Below are positions 23,562-35,518 of a stretch of 64,000 bases of DNA, piece after piece. How positions within the stretch are numbered: the first letter of the stretch is position 1; every line of letters starts with the position of its first letter. A model generated the notes under the pieces. That model saw only the letters and a list, made by a program, of their open reading frames with translations. It had not been told where the DNA came from and ran no database searches. The DNA is taken from the NCBI GenBank assembly GCA_963853835.1, contig OY970822.1:15315501-15379500 (forward strand). The letters run 5' to 3'. The DNA comes from Calendula officinalis. Taxonomy: Eukaryota > Streptophyta > Magnoliopsida > Asterales > Asteraceae. Both the position numbers and the translations under genes were made by a program.

Positions 23562-23945
23562 TTTAATAGAATAATAAGTACAACATCAAATCAAAATATA
23601 TTAAGTGGATTAAAAGTAAAATAACAAATCAAATGAACAACAATTGTAACCATTAGCATGATAACACATCCATCTTAGATTTTGTGTGATAATATTACAC
23701 ACAATCTTATATACTATATTGTTAACTATTAGATCATTATATAATATCAGTTTTATACAAAATGTACATGAACAGCGAATAACAATTTTATACATACACA
23801 AAAGAGATTGTGTAATTTTAAACAAAAACAACAAACATACTCTCTTTAAAACAATACCAATATCACCTTATCTATATGAAGAACATAATCACTAAAGGTC
23901 TTTGTTGTTGACTCCACTTGTTAAATGTTTCTTTTGGATGCACTT
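23562..23945. repeat. repeat family X, copy b (left part)
   Basis: Continues the family after the CACTA element and is interrupted at 23946 by an LTR element; the match resumes at 29367 and runs to 30016. Uninterrupted copies near 21225 and 35092 read straight through ...GGATGCACTTTTA..., proving a single CACTT at the empty site. Confidence 0.65.
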
Positions 23946-24630
23946 TGTTGGTGATTTTAGTGTCATCGGTCATTTAGTGTAATTGTGATTTACTAGAGAT
24001 CAAGGGAATATGAGTTAAATTTAAATACGAGTACGGAGGTGCGGAGTGCACACTCGATTTAACAAACTTATTCATTAAATTGAAGGGTTACATTTATTAG
24101 TTAATATATTTTGTTTAAACAAAAACTAAATACATGGTTATTAAAGTTTACCGATAACTAACTGTATGTGCTTACATATACAACTTATCTAGTTTTGATA
24201 TATAAGAAAAAGAAAGAGGAAGTTGACGGAAAAATAGGAGAGAACTTTTTGCAGAAAACCTCATTCGTTTTTTATTCTTATGGATGACTTCTAATTTTGA
24301 AGTGGTTAATGGCATATTTTATGCAGGAAAGAAAAAACCTCCTTTCTTTTTCTTAATGGAACGATTTCGGAATGAAAAGATGCAACCTTGCACCCGTTAT
24401 TTAGATGGAGTTTTGGTCTCATTTGTAGATATGAAAAACATATAAATTTTCTCTTTTGTTCAAACTCTTGATTGTATGCTTGGAATCAGATCGAGTTGTT
24501 GCCTTTGTCTTATCCCAATAAAGATTTCGTGGAACCCACAAGCAATCGGTAGGGTCGAAATACTTTATTGCGAAAGTGATCACACGATTCAAAGGTTTAT
24601 CCAGCAATCTCCTAACCCAAATATCCAACA
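23946..24630 (+). repeat. 5' LTR of the non-coding element
   Basis: 685-bp LTR with short inverted ends TGTTGG...CCAACA. It is the intact reference for the right LTR, which has a Helitron inserted. Confidence 0.88.
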
Positions 24631-27600
24631 AAGCAATAAAGTATTTTTTAATATGATGAACCATCGATGAATCAGTGAAGGATCACTTGCAAGATGAATT
24701 TTGTGAAAGTTTTGATGTTGTTAAAGCATTTACGCTTGAATCATGTTGTATAAGAATTTTCATAAAGATGTCAAAATGGTCAAATATTTGGTGTGGAACC
24801 AATATGGTTGATTTGTGAAAGGATCCCTTCGTACATTATTTTCTGGATAAAAAATTTTGACATTCAGTTTTGGCGAGTAACTATATTGACAGTTTTCTTC
24901 ATCCCCTAAGATGAAATAAAAGTAAAGTTTTAAACGGCAAAGTGGACGTTAGATCAATTTAATGAGGAAATTAGTCGGTGGAATCAACAGTGGATGTTTG
25001 ATCATACAGGTACATAATTACTAATTTACTATTCGTTTCATAACAAATTATCAAATAATTTTATTAAACCCACTTATGGAATGAGTGTTGTGATTCAAAG
25101 AAAAAAGAAATGAAAATGGATGTTTCATTGTACGTACGGACTATTTTTTTAAAACTAAATTACAAAGTGGGTGTCCGGTAATATTTCTAACTGCAAAATC
25201 AACACCATTCATTTGTTTTATTTTTTATTTCTGTGACTTGTTTTAAAATTACATATGGATGATGATTACACATGTTCTATGCCCCGAATTATTTTTATAT
25301 GTTACTTGTAGAACTTGTTATGCGGATCCATTTCTTTTTGGTTTATTAGTCTTTAATTAATCATGATGCTTATTATGATATGATGATCATGCATGTGATA
25401 TAAAAATGCAAATTTGCAATACAATTTGGTTGAGAAAAAGGGAACGTTAAAGATATATGTATGTTCCTGAAATTCATTCGTGAATGTGAAGGACCAAAAC
25501 GGTTGCTTCTGAAGTTGCAATGCAGTCAGTAATTGCAACATTGGTTATTTATTGATCGGAAACGGATGATGGTACTACCGGCAATTCTTTTAATATTCAA
25601 ATTTTAAGAGTTTGGTTGTCATCGGAACGCACTTGTATATCATGCAATTTGACATATGACGATGGGAAATAAGTGGTAACTACATATTGATAGTTTATTG
25701 GGATTATATTTAACACTCAAATTTTAAGAGTTCGGTTCATCGGTACGCAATTGTATATGTGGTGAACATGTGTCCTTTTGTATGAATAAGTATTTGAATT
25801 AATTAAAGTTTTCAAATCAAAGAGCATTATGACTCACCGGTATATGAAATCTTCAGTTTTGCAAACAGTATATGAAATCTTCATTTAGATATGGTGTTAG
25901 TTATTTATTTTTCAGAAATTTTAAGATGGATGAAACGATATATATACTACTCACCGTTTCATATTTTGAAATAATTGTTTCATGAAAAAAAAATGAATCA
26001 TTTATTTAAATTAAATTTTATTTATCGTCAAATATGATACGTGTTTACTTGTTTGTTATAATGATATCAATTGGAAGTATTATTCAATCTTTTGTTATAA
26101 TACTTTACTTGTACCACTGGATCAGTAGTCTTGATTGGCTATTTATCTGTTGTGACTTATTATAATGATTTTATAACATTAGAAAATTGTGTATGTGCTC
26201 GAATTATGTGTGATTGTTAAATAACAATTGTATTCGAGTTTAGGCATGCTTATTATCTATTATTTGTTGAACTCAAATAATGAATTACTCAAAGAAACCA
26301 TGGATTAATTATGGTTTTGAATACAAGCATCCACTAATGATGCAAGTTAAATTGTTGATCAAGAAGATGGTATATCCATAAGTTGTAGGAATTTTATACT
26401 TAATATGGATATCTTAGATCTGGGAAACAATGTTGACTTATGATATTAGAACTTGTTATATGAGTTTCTTGGTTTATCGAAGCTTAGTGGGTAGAGGGTA
26501 TATTAATACTCTAAAAGGGTGTAAAATTTAGAGGACACCGGTAAACCCAAAAGATTGGACTTAACAAAGACTTTCCAATTAGTTTGTATAAAGAGGGTGA
26601 TCACCGGTACTTTCTTACGATCGAGTAAGAACTTTGTGAATCCTTTCACAAGGATTGCTAGTAAACTGATTGAAAGTCGGCATATGAATGAGATTAAAGT
26701 CTATTTAAATCTCTAAATATGGTTTTAAACACAAAGGGGTATTCTTTAGTGATTGAAAAATAAGTTGATACAAGTTAGCTAAGAAGACAAAATATGTATA
26801 AGTGGTTGGCTTTTTCACACTTAGTGGACATGATATGTCTTAGGAACAAAATAACAAAAATGTTTTGACATAATTAAAGGGCCCTAGTTATTGTCATTGA
26901 TATTTGTTGATTTTGTTTTCTTGTTGCAAAGAAGTAAAATGTTTTGAGAAACTTGTTAATAAACATGTTATGTTTAAAAGTTAGCTATATGATATTTTAT
27001 AAATTGCGGTAGCGAAAATACATTATCGATAGTGTGCCTCTTGACGAAGGGGTTAACTAGACTTAGTGCACAAGTCGGCGATGGGGATGTGATTATAGTC
27101 CATTAAAATCTCTATACTGTGAGACACCCAATTCCCTTCTAATACATTATTAGAAGCTGAATTCAATGCGGAAAGCTTACACTTAGAGATTGGAACACAT
27201 GTTATATATCCCAAGGTATGTGTTCGGACCGGTAAGATAGCCAGGGTGAAGAGTATCTTCTTAATAGTTCTTTTGAAAAAATGTAAATGCCTGTACATGA
27301 TTAAAAGAACTACCTATATGAGTATGAAGTGTTGCCGCTTCAATAAGCTTGGACTTGGCTTTGTATATACTCATGAACGGATATGGACGCATGGCTTATA
27401 ATAGCGTCAAGTATGAACAATAGAGTACAAACTTATGTGTATATTATCTTCATGTATTCACTATGTATATTAAAGGTTCAATCCTTAGCGACACCCTAAT
27501 ATTCGAATATTTGGAATGTGTAATGTACTAGGTGAAAATTCAATCGTCACGACATTTTCATTGATGCATGAGTTTGTGTCATATTATATGTTTTATTTAT

Positions 27601-27645
27601 CTAGATATTAGTATATCAAAGGATTACACTAAAATGGGGGAGAAT
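24631..27645 (+). other. internal region of the non-coding LTR element
   Basis: About 3 kb with no open frame over 90 codons and no retroelement domain recognised. It ends in the polypurine tract. Probably structural RNA template only. Confidence 0.6.
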
Positions 27646-27807
27646 TGTTGGTGATTTTAGTGTCATCGGTTATTTAGTGTAATTATGGTTTATTAAAGAT
27701 CAAGGGAATATGAGTTAAATTTAAATACGAGTACGGAGGTGCGGAGTGCACACTCGATTTAACAAACTCTATTCATTAAATTGAAGGGTTACATTTATTA
27801 GTTAATA

Positions 27808-28846
27808 CTAGCAGGTTACCCGCGCAATGCGGCGACGGGTACGCTGTGACTAAATTTGACGACGATTAAGTAGTGGCTGGTGACGACGGTAGTGATAGTG
27901 GCTGCTGGTTGTGGTCGTGCGGATGGTGGGTGATGTTAATTTAATTTTGTAAAGATTAATAAAGATATCTCATAAGTTTCCTTAAATCTGAAATTGACTT
28001 TTTTTAAAGATGGACCGTTTTAGCTACGTTGAAGTTAAATGTTATATATATTAGTTGTTTGGATAAAGCAAAGTATCCAGTAGATCAATTGGTTAACACA
28101 CAGTCTGTACTCGCAAAAGGTCTTGGGATTAAAATGTTTGTTTATTTGGGATTAAACAAAGTGTCATTTACATCAATCGGTTAACACATAGTCTGTACTC
28201 AGAAAAGGTCTTGTGTTCGAATCCTGTAAGCAACATTTTTTTAATTTGTGGTGTTTAAGATGTTACTAAAAGTTGAAATAAGTTTAAGTTTAAGGTCTTT
28301 TATATTTAGAAGTCGTAAACACATTATAAAGGAGTAAGATTGGTTAACACACAGTCAGTACTTACAAGAGGTCTTATGTTCGAATCCTGTAAGCAACACT
28401 TTTTTATTTTTGTGGTGTTGAAGATGTTATTAAAAGTGGAAATGTCCTTAATTTTAAGTTTAAGGAGTTGCTATGTTTAGTTGTGGTGGAGGCGTTGCAG
28501 AATCCAAGTAAGACGTTTTGTATATATGCGTTATGTTGAAAGATGAACAAAACCATCAATTTAGGAATGGTTAACACACAGTCAATACTTACAAGAGATC
28601 TTGTGTTCGAATCCTGTAATGTAGAGTTTATTTTAGTAAATTAAATGGGTGGTAAGACGTTTCATTTAGAGCAATTGGTTAACAGACAGTCAATACTTAC
28701 AAGAGATCTTGTGTTCGAATCCTGTAAGCAACCCTTTATTCATTTTTGTGGTGTTGAAGATGTTACTAAAAGTGGAAATGTCCTTAATTTTAAGTTTAAG
28801 GAGTTACTATGTTTAGTAGTCCTAAATGCATTATAAAGGAGTAAGA
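27808..28846 (-). mobile_element. Helitron inside the LTR
   Basis: Compared with the intact LTR, 1039 bp are inserted exactly between A and T with no target duplication. On the minus strand the insert starts TCTTACTCC and ends CTAG, preceded by the GC-rich hairpin ACCCG...CGGGT (loop region TCGCCGCATTGCG). This is a full set of Helitron hallmarks (5'-TC, 3'-CTRR, hairpin, A/T site). No Rep/helicase, so non-autonomous. It contains five tRNA-like repeats and an internal duplicate of its own 5' end. Confidence 0.88.
28081..28729 (+). repeat. five tRNA-like segments within the Helitron
   Basis: Segments at about 28081-28134, 28171-28228, 28340-28391, 28563-28619 and 28669-28729 share GGTTAACACACAGTC and, in four, GTTCGAATCCTGTAA. 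These resemble the A box and B box of a tRNA-type RNA polymerase III promoter with ~35 bp between. They do not fold into a complete tRNA that I can recognise. Confidence 0.6.
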
Positions 28847-29371
28847 TATTTTGTTTAAACAAAAACTAAATATATGGTTATTAAAGTTTACCGATAACCA
28901 ACTGTATGTGCTTACATATACAACTTATCTAGTTTTGATATATAAGAAAAAGAAAGAGGAAGTTGACGGAAAAATAGGAGAGAACTTTTTGCAGAAAACC
29001 TCATTCGTTTTTTATTCTTATGGATGACTTCTAATTTTGAAGTGGTTAATGGCATATTTTATGCAGGAAAGAAAAAACCTCCTTTCTTTTTCTTAATGGA
29101 ACGATTTCAGAATGAAAAGATGCAACCTTCCACCCGTTATTTAGATGGAGTTTTGGTCTCATATATAGATATGAAAAACATATAAATTTTCTCTCTTGCT
29201 CAAACTCTTGATTGTATGCTTGGAATCAGAGTTGTTGCATTTGTCTTATCCCAATAAGGATTTCGTGGAACCCACAAGCAATCGGTAGGGTCGAAATACT
29301 TTATTGCGAAAGTGATCACACGATTCAAAGGTTTATCCAGCAATCTCCTAACCCAAATATCCAACACACTT

Positions 29372-30016
29372 TTAAGTGTTAAATTTTTTGCAATATGAAA
29401 ATAAGTATTTATACACCATAATGTGTAAGATTCATAATACTTGAAAAGTCCAATTTAATGAATTTTTTATTGTTATTATCATTATTTATATTTATTTCAA
29501 AACTCTTGATCTTACAATTTAGTGAGTTTGTCAAATTATTATTAAAATGAATTCATTACTATAATTTATAACTCTTGATTTTACAACTTTTGAGTTTCTC
29601 CATCTTTATTAAAATGATTTTTAATAGATTAACCATAAAACATCAAAATGAGACTTAATTTTTAATAGATGATAATTAATGCAACTTCAAAAGTGGAACT
29701 CATTCTTTATGTATATACAGATATATAGATAGATGGTTTATTTAATATTATAATAAATACAACATCAAATCAAAACCTATTAATTGGAATAAAAGTAAAT
29801 AACAAATCAAATGAACAAATTTGTAACCATTAATATGATAAGACATGATTTATTTAATATTATAATAAAGACAACATCAAAATGAGACTCAATTTATATA
29901 TAACATGATTTATTTAATATTATAAATCATGTTTTATTATAAATCTAATAAATCATGTTTTGATTTGATGTTGTATTTTGTTATACTATTAAATAAATCA
30001 TGTTATATATAAATTG
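29372..30016. repeat. repeat family X, copy b (right part)
   Basis: Resumes family X after the LTR element. It includes inverted stretches around AAATCATGTTTTATTATAAAT near 29935 and ends at AATTG, where a Ty3-gypsy element is inserted. Confidence 0.6.
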
Positions 30017-30080
30017 TGTAACACCGCATTTTTTTTTAAAGGCAATTAAGTTTTAGTCTAAGTACGGAAGCATATAGTTA
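30017..30080 (-). repeat. remnant of the gypsy 3' LTR
   Basis: Only the terminal ~64 bp of the LTR remain (TGTAACACCGC to GGAAGCAT on the plus strand), matching 32364-32436 apart from T-run length and single bases. The junction into RT lies at about 30080. Confidence 0.8.
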
Positions 30081-30448
30081 GTGTCATCATTTCCCCAAGG
30101 TGAGGAACTCGACCGAATAAAACCCTTATCCAATAAGTCTTGGATTTGTGTCATCATTTCCCGAATCTCGGACGGTGCTAAACGGTACGGTGCTCTAGCC
30201 ACGGGATTGGCACCCGGCACCAAATCAATTTTGAATTCTACCTCCCGAACGGGAGGTAACCCAGGCAAGTCTTCGGGAAACACCTCCGGGTATTCCGAAA
30301 CCACCCGGAGATCACCAACCACTTTCTTTTCTTTTTTTACATTAATCACATAAGCTATAAACGATTCACATCCCTTGGTCAAGGACTTACGGGCTTTCAT
30401 CATGGTTATCATGGGTATGGTCGGGGTCGCACGGTCTCCCCGGGCCAC
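30053..30448 (-). pseudogene. gypsy RT, N-terminal fragment
   Basis: Contains the classic Ty3-gypsy entry to RT (YPEVFPEDLPGLPP, PGANPVARAPYRLAP, DLLDKGFIRSSSSPWG). The frame then runs into LTR sequence (NDDTNYMLPYLD) after the deletion junction. It is in phase with gag-protease but separated from it by a TAA at 30488-30490. Confidence 0.85.
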
Positions 30449-30487
30449 GACGTGTGACCCGTCGGGTAATAGAAAAGTAATTAACTT

Positions 30488-32062
30488 TTAGTGACAATTT
30501 ATGTTGGCCCTATTAGCACTTAACCAATCCATACCTAAAACCACATCAAAGCCGGATATCGGCATAACAAGTAAAAGAATCGAAAATTTCACGCCATCAA
30601 TATCAATACTAGCCCCGGACACGGATGTCGTGACCGGAACCATTTCACCATCGGCCACCTCTACCTCTAGAGGTGTCGCGATCAAGGAAATAGGCAATTT
30701 CAATTTGTCACAAAAACTCTTTGAGGAAAACGAACTATTTGCACCCGAATCAAATAACACGCGAGCGGGTATCGAGTTTATTAGAAACATACAGGTGATG
30801 ACATCGTCGGTGGTGGTGGCATCCTCCACCGTCATTTTGAATGCCCGACCCGTAGGTGGCGGATGACTCTTCCTCTTTTGACTTCCCGACGAAGCCGCTC
30901 CCCCGCCCGAACCCGAACCCGAACCCGAACTTTTCTTCATTGGGCAATACATGGCCCGGTGACCCTCTTTTTGACACGTCCAACAAACACTCTTCTCTAA
31001 CTTGCATTCCGAGGATTCATGCCCGTGTTGCCCACATTTAATACATCTTCGAGTTTGTGCCGTACACGGACCGGCATGGGAGGACTTACACGGTATGCAC
31101 CATGGGTTCCTTTGGTTGGAAGCTTGAAGGATTTGTGTTCGGCGATCATTGTTTGACCTATGATTGCCTTGGGATTTCTTGTGGTTGCTCGAGTTTGATT
31201 GATCATACTTTCCCCTATGAAACGGGGCCTTCTCTCGATTCACGGCCTTTTGGGCCAAAATGTCACCTTCGGCCGATTTGGCAAGATCATAAGCTTGCAA
31301 GAGAGTTCCCGCAAGCCTTGTTACGTTCCGATACTCGGGCAACAACGCCCCAACAAAGTGTTTGATTTGGGTGGACTCATCGGGCACCCATTGTGTCACA
31401 AATCGGAGCTTACCATTAAATTGGAGGATAAGCTCATCCACCGTCATCCGATCGGTCATCTTCAACATCATGAACTCATTCCGGATCTTATCCAACTCAA
31501 ACGGGCTACAATACCAAGCCTCCACTTGCTCCCTAAATTGCTTCCATGTGACCGCATCCATCATTTCGTTACTAAAGTTCACGGTCAACCCATCCCACCA
31601 ATCCATAGCCGGTCCCCCCAACATTCGGGACGCATACCGGACCTTCAAGTGGTCCTCACAATTACAAGCAATAAGAGCCTTCTCGGTGGCCCTAAGCCAA
31701 GTTAGTGTTTCCGCCGGGTTGGTACTTCCCCGGTACTCGGTTGGTTTACAATCGAGAAAGTTCTTGTAAGTGCACGGTTTCTTCTCAATCGGGAAAGGTT
31801 GATAGAAGAATTGTTGGTGTTGGGTATTGGCAATTGGTACGGTATGGGTGGGTGGCGGTTGTAGTATGCTTGTATTGGGAGATGAGGAGTCATTTTGGGG
31901 AAAGACGGGGTTTTGAGTAGTTTGAGTGAAGTGAGGGGGTGGGTTTGCTTGGGTTGGGGGTGGCAAGGTAGACCGAGCCTCGGGTCGCGGCTCAGTCGGT
32001 TGGCTTTGGCGAAGAACCCTTATGGTGTCCTCAAGTTCCATATTCCGTGTCTCCAACAACAC
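30488..32062 (-). pseudogene. gypsy gag and aspartic protease
   Basis: 524 residues: retrotransposon gag capsid domain (YRGSTNPAETLTWL, GGPAMDWWDGL), two CCHC knuckles (CIKCGQHGHESSEC and CWTCQKEGHRAMYC, about residues 340-375), then a protease with the DSGA motif (VLFDSGANSSFSS) and GMDWL. An in-phase ATG lies upstream at 32168-32170, but a TAA near 32067 intervenes, and another TAA ends the frame before RT. Two nonsense changes plus the 3' deletion make the element non-functional. Confidence 0.85.
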
Positions 32063-32348
32063 GATATATTATTCATTCGGTATTTCATCACCCCCCGAGC
32101 CCGCTGCTCCATCGTTCCCAAGGTTCGTGTTCGGTGGGATATTATCCAAGGTGTTTCCATCCGTAGCCATTCCTGCTACAAAACACAACATCTCACCAAG
32201 GCTTAGTTTAACTCGTTAGTACACATATAGTAACTACTAAACCCAATTCACCCTTGCTCTAATCCCCTTTGACCGGAAGGTTTGACCAACACACGAGCCA
32301 CGATTTGGGAATGGAACACCAACCCCATGTATCCATCGCCAAACCGAA

Positions 32349-32360
32349 GCTCTGATACCA
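32349..32360 (-). promoter_or_regulatory. gypsy primer binding site
   Basis: Minus strand TGGTATCAGAGC, a full 12-base match to the initiator tRNA-Met complement, three bases from the LTR. Confidence 0.9.
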
Positions 32361-32363
32361 AGT

Positions 32364-34527
32364 TGTAACACCGCATTTTTTTATTTTTTTTTAAAGGCAA
32401 TTAAGTTTTAGTCTAAGTACGGAAGCATCTAGTTAGTTAAGTTTACAAAACGTGGTCCCACAAAATATTACAACTAAAGTTATTTAAAAGACGGTATTAC
32501 TAGACACGGCTCATTTTACAAAACAATAATTTAAGCATGGTCAAACTTCCCGTCCAAGCCCGACCCGTTCAAGCCATCCAACCTGAAATGTGTCAATAAG
32601 GGAGGGATTAGCACAAAAGCTAAGTGAATGAATTCCTAACACTAGCAACTACACAAGCAACTACACTAGCAACTACACTAGTCACTTAAACACGGAAGTT
32701 ATAAAACATCTCCGGTTGGTTAATCACTATTTGAGAGGATCGGCGGCTTTGAGGGCCTTAAACCATGGTCGGCCAAAACCACGGTAACCGATAGCGTTTC
32801 GTATCCAACACCCGGGCAACTCCCTCCCTTAACCATGCAACAAATACAGGTAAGGTCGGATACCCGATTAGTCGATACCTGATGCCCAGCCGTTCTCCTT
32901 CCGACACTGACCTCATCCCGAATGTGCACATAGTCATGTATGGTATTCCCTAGCACTAGGCATACATAACAAAGAGACTAGCTACGAGTAAACACCGCGA
33001 AAAACATCACAACAGAGTTCCCAATCGCGAACTCCAGTTCACGATCGCGAACTAGAGTTCGCGACGTGAACTCTGGTCGTGAACTCTTCGCGATGACTAA
33101 CCAATTTCTCTTGACCGACTTCACGATCGCGAACTAAGTTCGCGTCGTGAACTCCCCTCATCTGGCGATTTCCTGCATTTTTCACCAACAAGACAATACC
33201 AAACTAAATAACCGAAACCCGAGTTGTAGGTCGAATCCACTCACCTTTCAACCTTCGATTTCCTTAACTCAGTGAGCTAGTATCACTGAGTACCCTTCCC
33301 GGTTCCTGTCAACAACATACCGAGTTAGTGATAATCCACCGAATCGTCATAATCATCAATTTCAACAACTAACTACATAAGACTCATAAAATGCACATTT
33401 TATGACATTTACAACTAGCACAAATCCTTCATCAATACATTTGACTTTTTTGACCATTTATCAAGTATTCACAACTAGTTGACCCAAACGGGCCAAAAAT
33501 CCGAACATGACCCTAACACTTCCATATTTCCATCAACTAGCAATTAACCTTTCAACTAGAAATTCACAATCATTTAACAATTTCACCAAGTTGACAACCA
33601 TCACAACTCCAAGTAACATACTTGTATAATCACTAGATCACCATTTTGACAAAAACATCCAAACACTAGTTAAATTACTTCACCATTTAATTAATACTAG
33701 GTTTTTAACATCCATAACTTAACAAACATGATTTCACAACCTAATAAACAATTCTATTCAACCAAAACTCAAGAAATCCAAGATTTGTCAAAACTCACCT
33801 TCAACTTCCACCATTAATGGAGGTTGAAGGTGATTTTCACCAAATCTTGTATTCCTTCAACAATCTACCATACAAATGATGTAAAAGCTTGCATAAACAC
33901 ATAAAACAACATCCATTCCAAGATTCATCCATAAAACACTAAAGATCACAAACCCTAGTTCACCACCAAACTCAAGAACAACAAGAACAAGTAAAGAAAA
34001 GATGTAGCTTACTTCTAGGGTTCTTCTACACAAACTTTGGTAAGAAATTCGGGTCCTAGCACCAAGAAATCACCAAGATCACTCAAGAACAAGTAGGAGG
34101 TTTTAGAGAGAAAATGGGTGCAATGGAATAGTGGATAAGCTTTCAAAATGGAAGAGTGAAGAGGGGTTTACCCTCCTCTCTCTCTTGGCCGGTCAACAAG
34201 GGTGGTGGGACCCCCTTGTTGTCTTTTCTTTTAATTAAACAATATATGTCTGAAAAGTCCCTTTCGAAATTAATTTATTTAAAATAGCAAACGGACTCCA
34301 ATTTTAAAAACGAAGCATTTCTGGAAACGATATTTAACAAGGAATCCAAATATATAAAAATCACGTTTCCATTCCAAATATATCACAAGTCGGGTATTTT
34401 AACCCCTTGGTTAAAATACCGCAAAGGACAGCAAGCTAATTTAATTAACTAGGCATTTAATCAGATAATCATTTAATAAGATACCTTAAGGTCAATAAAC
34501 TATTAGGCCGGGTTTTGGGATGTTACA
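32364..34527 (-). repeat. gypsy 5' LTR
   Basis: 2164 bp; minus strand begins TGTAACATCCCAAAACCCGG and ends GCGGTGTTACA. At 33010-33160 it carries a cluster of CGCG-centred imperfect palindromes (TTCACGATCGCGAACT-like). No coding capacity. Confidence 0.85.
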
Positions 34528-34532
34528 AATTG

Positions 34533-35450
34533 AGTCTCATTTTGATGTTGTCTTTATTATAATATAAAATGATATTATATAATGATCTAATAGTTATCAT
34601 TATAGTATATGAGATTGTGTGTAATATTATCACACAAAATTTAAGATGAATGTGTTATCATGCTAATGGTTACAATTGTTGTTCATTTGATTTGTTATTT
34701 TACTTTTAATCCAATTAATAGGTTTTGATTTGATGTTGTATTTTGTTATACTATTAAATAAATCATGTTATATATAAATTGAGTCTCATTTTGATGTTGT
34801 CTTTATTATAATATTAAATAAATCTAATAAATAAATCATTATAACACACAATCTCATATACTATAATGATAACTATTAGATCATTATATAATATCATTTT
34901 TATATAAAATGTACATAAACAACGAATAACAATTTTATACATATACAAAAGAGGTTGTGTAATTTTAAACAAAAACAACAAACATACTCTCTTTAAAATA
35001 ATACCATAAGGCATAAACACCTCATCTCTATGAAGAACATAATCACTAAAGGTTTTTGTTGTTGACTCCACTTGTTAAATGTTTCCTTTGGATGCACTTT
35101 TAAAGTGTTAAAATTTTTGTAACATGAAAATGAGTATTTATAGACCGTAGTGTGTAAGATTCATAACACTTGAAAAGTCCTATTTAATGAACTTTTTATT
35201 ATTATCATTATTTATATTTATTTCAAAACTATTGATCTTACAATTTAGTGAATTTATCAAATTATTATTAAAATAATTTCATAACTATAATTTATAACTA
35301 TTAATTTTACAACTTTTGAGTTTCTCAATCTTTATTAACATGATTTTTAATAGAATTAATTATAAATTTTTAATAGGTGGTAATTAATGCAACTTTAAAA
35401 GTGAAACTCATTCTTTATGTGTATATAGATGTGTATATAGATATGTATTT
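34533..35450. repeat. repeat family X, copy c with internal inversion
   Basis: The first ~260 bp are roughly the reverse complement of the following block (TTACAATTGTTGTTCATTTG versus the opposite strand of copies a and b). From 34860 the sequence runs in the same sense as copies a and b, uninterrupted through TTTGGATGCACTTTTA near 35087. Confidence 0.6.
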
Positions 35451-35518
35451 GGGATAATTGTGAGTTTTAAATACATTTTCTAAAAAGTTTGGTAGAAAGT
35501 ACTTAAATGGAAAATGCT

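Larger units (their letters stand above)
23946..29366 (+). mobile_element. Non-coding LTR retrotransposon (LARD-like) with nested Helitron
   Basis: Two matching LTRs (23946-24630, 685 bp; 27646-29366, 682 bp once the Helitron is removed) start TGTTGGTGATTTTAG and end ATATCCAACA. The whole is flanked by the 5-bp duplication CACTT (23941-23945, 29367-29371). A purine tract AAAATGGGGGAGAAT (27631-27645) precedes the right LTR, so it is read on the plus strand. The 3-kb interior has no gag or pol I can recognise. The bases after the left LTR do not match the tRNA-Met primer site. It must be mobilised in trans. Confidence 0.88.
27646..29366 (+). repeat. 3' LTR of the non-coding element, interrupted
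   Basis: Matches the 5' LTR closely on both sides of an insertion at 27808-28846. Small differences exist (for example a missing TCGA near 29230), so the two LTRs have begun to diverge. Confidence 0.88.
30017..34527 (-). mobile_element. Internally deleted Ty3-gypsy retrotransposon
   Basis: Flanked by the 5-bp duplication AATTG (30012-30016, 34528-34532), with repeat X continuing on both sides. On the minus strand: 5' LTR 34527-32364, primer site, gag and protease, the first part of RT, then an abrupt junction near 30080 into the last ~64 bp of the 3' LTR. Most of RT, RNase H, integrase and nearly all the 3' LTR are gone. Confidence 0.88.

Noticed and set aside
28560..28730. Possible true tRNA genes
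   Set aside because: A- and B-box-like motifs are present, but acceptor and anticodon arms do not pair and no anticodon loop is evident; called tRNA-like repeats instead.
28645..28836. 63-residue frame with FESCKQPFIHFCGVEDV
   Set aside because: It lies inside the Helitron and is made of its repeated units.
30501..30866. Plus-strand frames opposite the gypsy gag
   Set aside because: Shadows of the minus-strand gag-protease; no domain.
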